Below, in pieces: positions 63,982 to 64,000 of a stretch of 64,000 nt of DNA (the stretch's first letter is position 1; each line of letters opens with the position of its first letter). The notes beneath the pieces are model-generated. The model saw only the letters and a program-made list of their open reading frames with translations. It was not told the origin of the DNA and made no database searches. The stretch comes from Winogradskyella eckloniae (lineage in GTDB: Bacteria; Bacteroidota; Bacteroidia; Flavobacteriales; Flavobacteriaceae): assembly GCF_013249045.1 (NCBI RefSeq), contig NZ_JABRWP010000009.1:62001-126000 (forward strand), read 5' to 3'. Position numbers and translations under genes: made by a program.

Positions 63982-64000
63982 AAAATATATTTTTAACAAA

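Overview
The window reads as chromosome of a marine-type member of the Flavobacteriaceae (phylum Bacteroidota). The evidence is the low GC, the TAnnTTTG-type -7 promoter boxes, two large surface proteins ending in type IX secretion (T9SS) sorting domains, many lipoproteins and CarboxypepD_reg-like proteins, a short SRP RNA of the Bacteroidota form, a YtxJ bacillithiol-linked protein, FabV enoyl reductase and a DUF5686 outer-membrane protein. The genus assignment is not possible from this sequence alone. I see no prophage, transposase, CRISPR array, tRNA or rRNA; most of the window is ordinary core chromosome.

Layout. 1-8.5 kb: tail of pcm, a minus-strand group of small secreted proteins behind a DUF5686 outer-membrane protein, smpB, a DUF6503 lipoprotein, a histidine-phosphatase lipoprotein, a membrane protein, and the deoxynucleoside salvage pair deoD-deoC. 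8.5-13 kb: a 666-bp gene-free stretch with inverted repeats, then clpB divergent from ytxJ and a small membrane protein, with two GACAAAAYGTC palindromes between them. 13-25.6 kb: two T9SS-exported surface proteins. The first has 2915 residues and carries a tandem array whose 480-bp units are about 99% identical; the second is built of Calx-beta domains. 25.7-37 kb: lipoproteins, a long RluA-type pseudouridine synthase, fahA divergent from glyA, simple-sequence repeats, a beta-helix lipoprotein, a thioesterase, a CarboxypepD_reg-like protein with an N-terminal Cys cluster, a glutamine cyclotransferase, and the SRP RNA gene ffs with a textbook promoter. 37-46 kb: a short-chain dehydrogenase, an Ig-like lipoprotein, a fructose-6-phosphate aldolase-type transaldolase, a thioredoxin-fold lipoprotein without catalytic cysteines, an asymmetric ABC-F ATPase, DUF2007, and katG followed by an ankyrin protein. 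46-58.8 kb: a thioredoxin-reductase-like flavoprotein, an alpha/beta hydrolase, a peroxiredoxin-thioredoxin-DUF6952 operon, an NhaC antiporter, a Cys/Met-metabolism PLP enzyme divergent from an Lrp/AsnC-PAS/LuxR pair, an S41 peptidase, lpdA and fabV. 58.8-64 kb: a minus-strand operon TetR - ABC exporter - HlyD - TolC.

How the parts work together. Redox defence is the clearest theme: KatG, an AhpC-type peroxiredoxin with a thioredoxin beside it, a flavoprotein with a CPYC centre, YtxJ and ClpB. The last operon is a complete tripartite envelope exporter with its own regulator. Its ATPase has kept Walker A but has lost the usual Q-loop, signature, Walker B and H-loop residues, which is the most unusual protein-level observation here. 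The homogenised repeat array in the giant surface protein is the most striking DNA-level observation. Nothing in the window is convincingly a wholly new multi-gene system.
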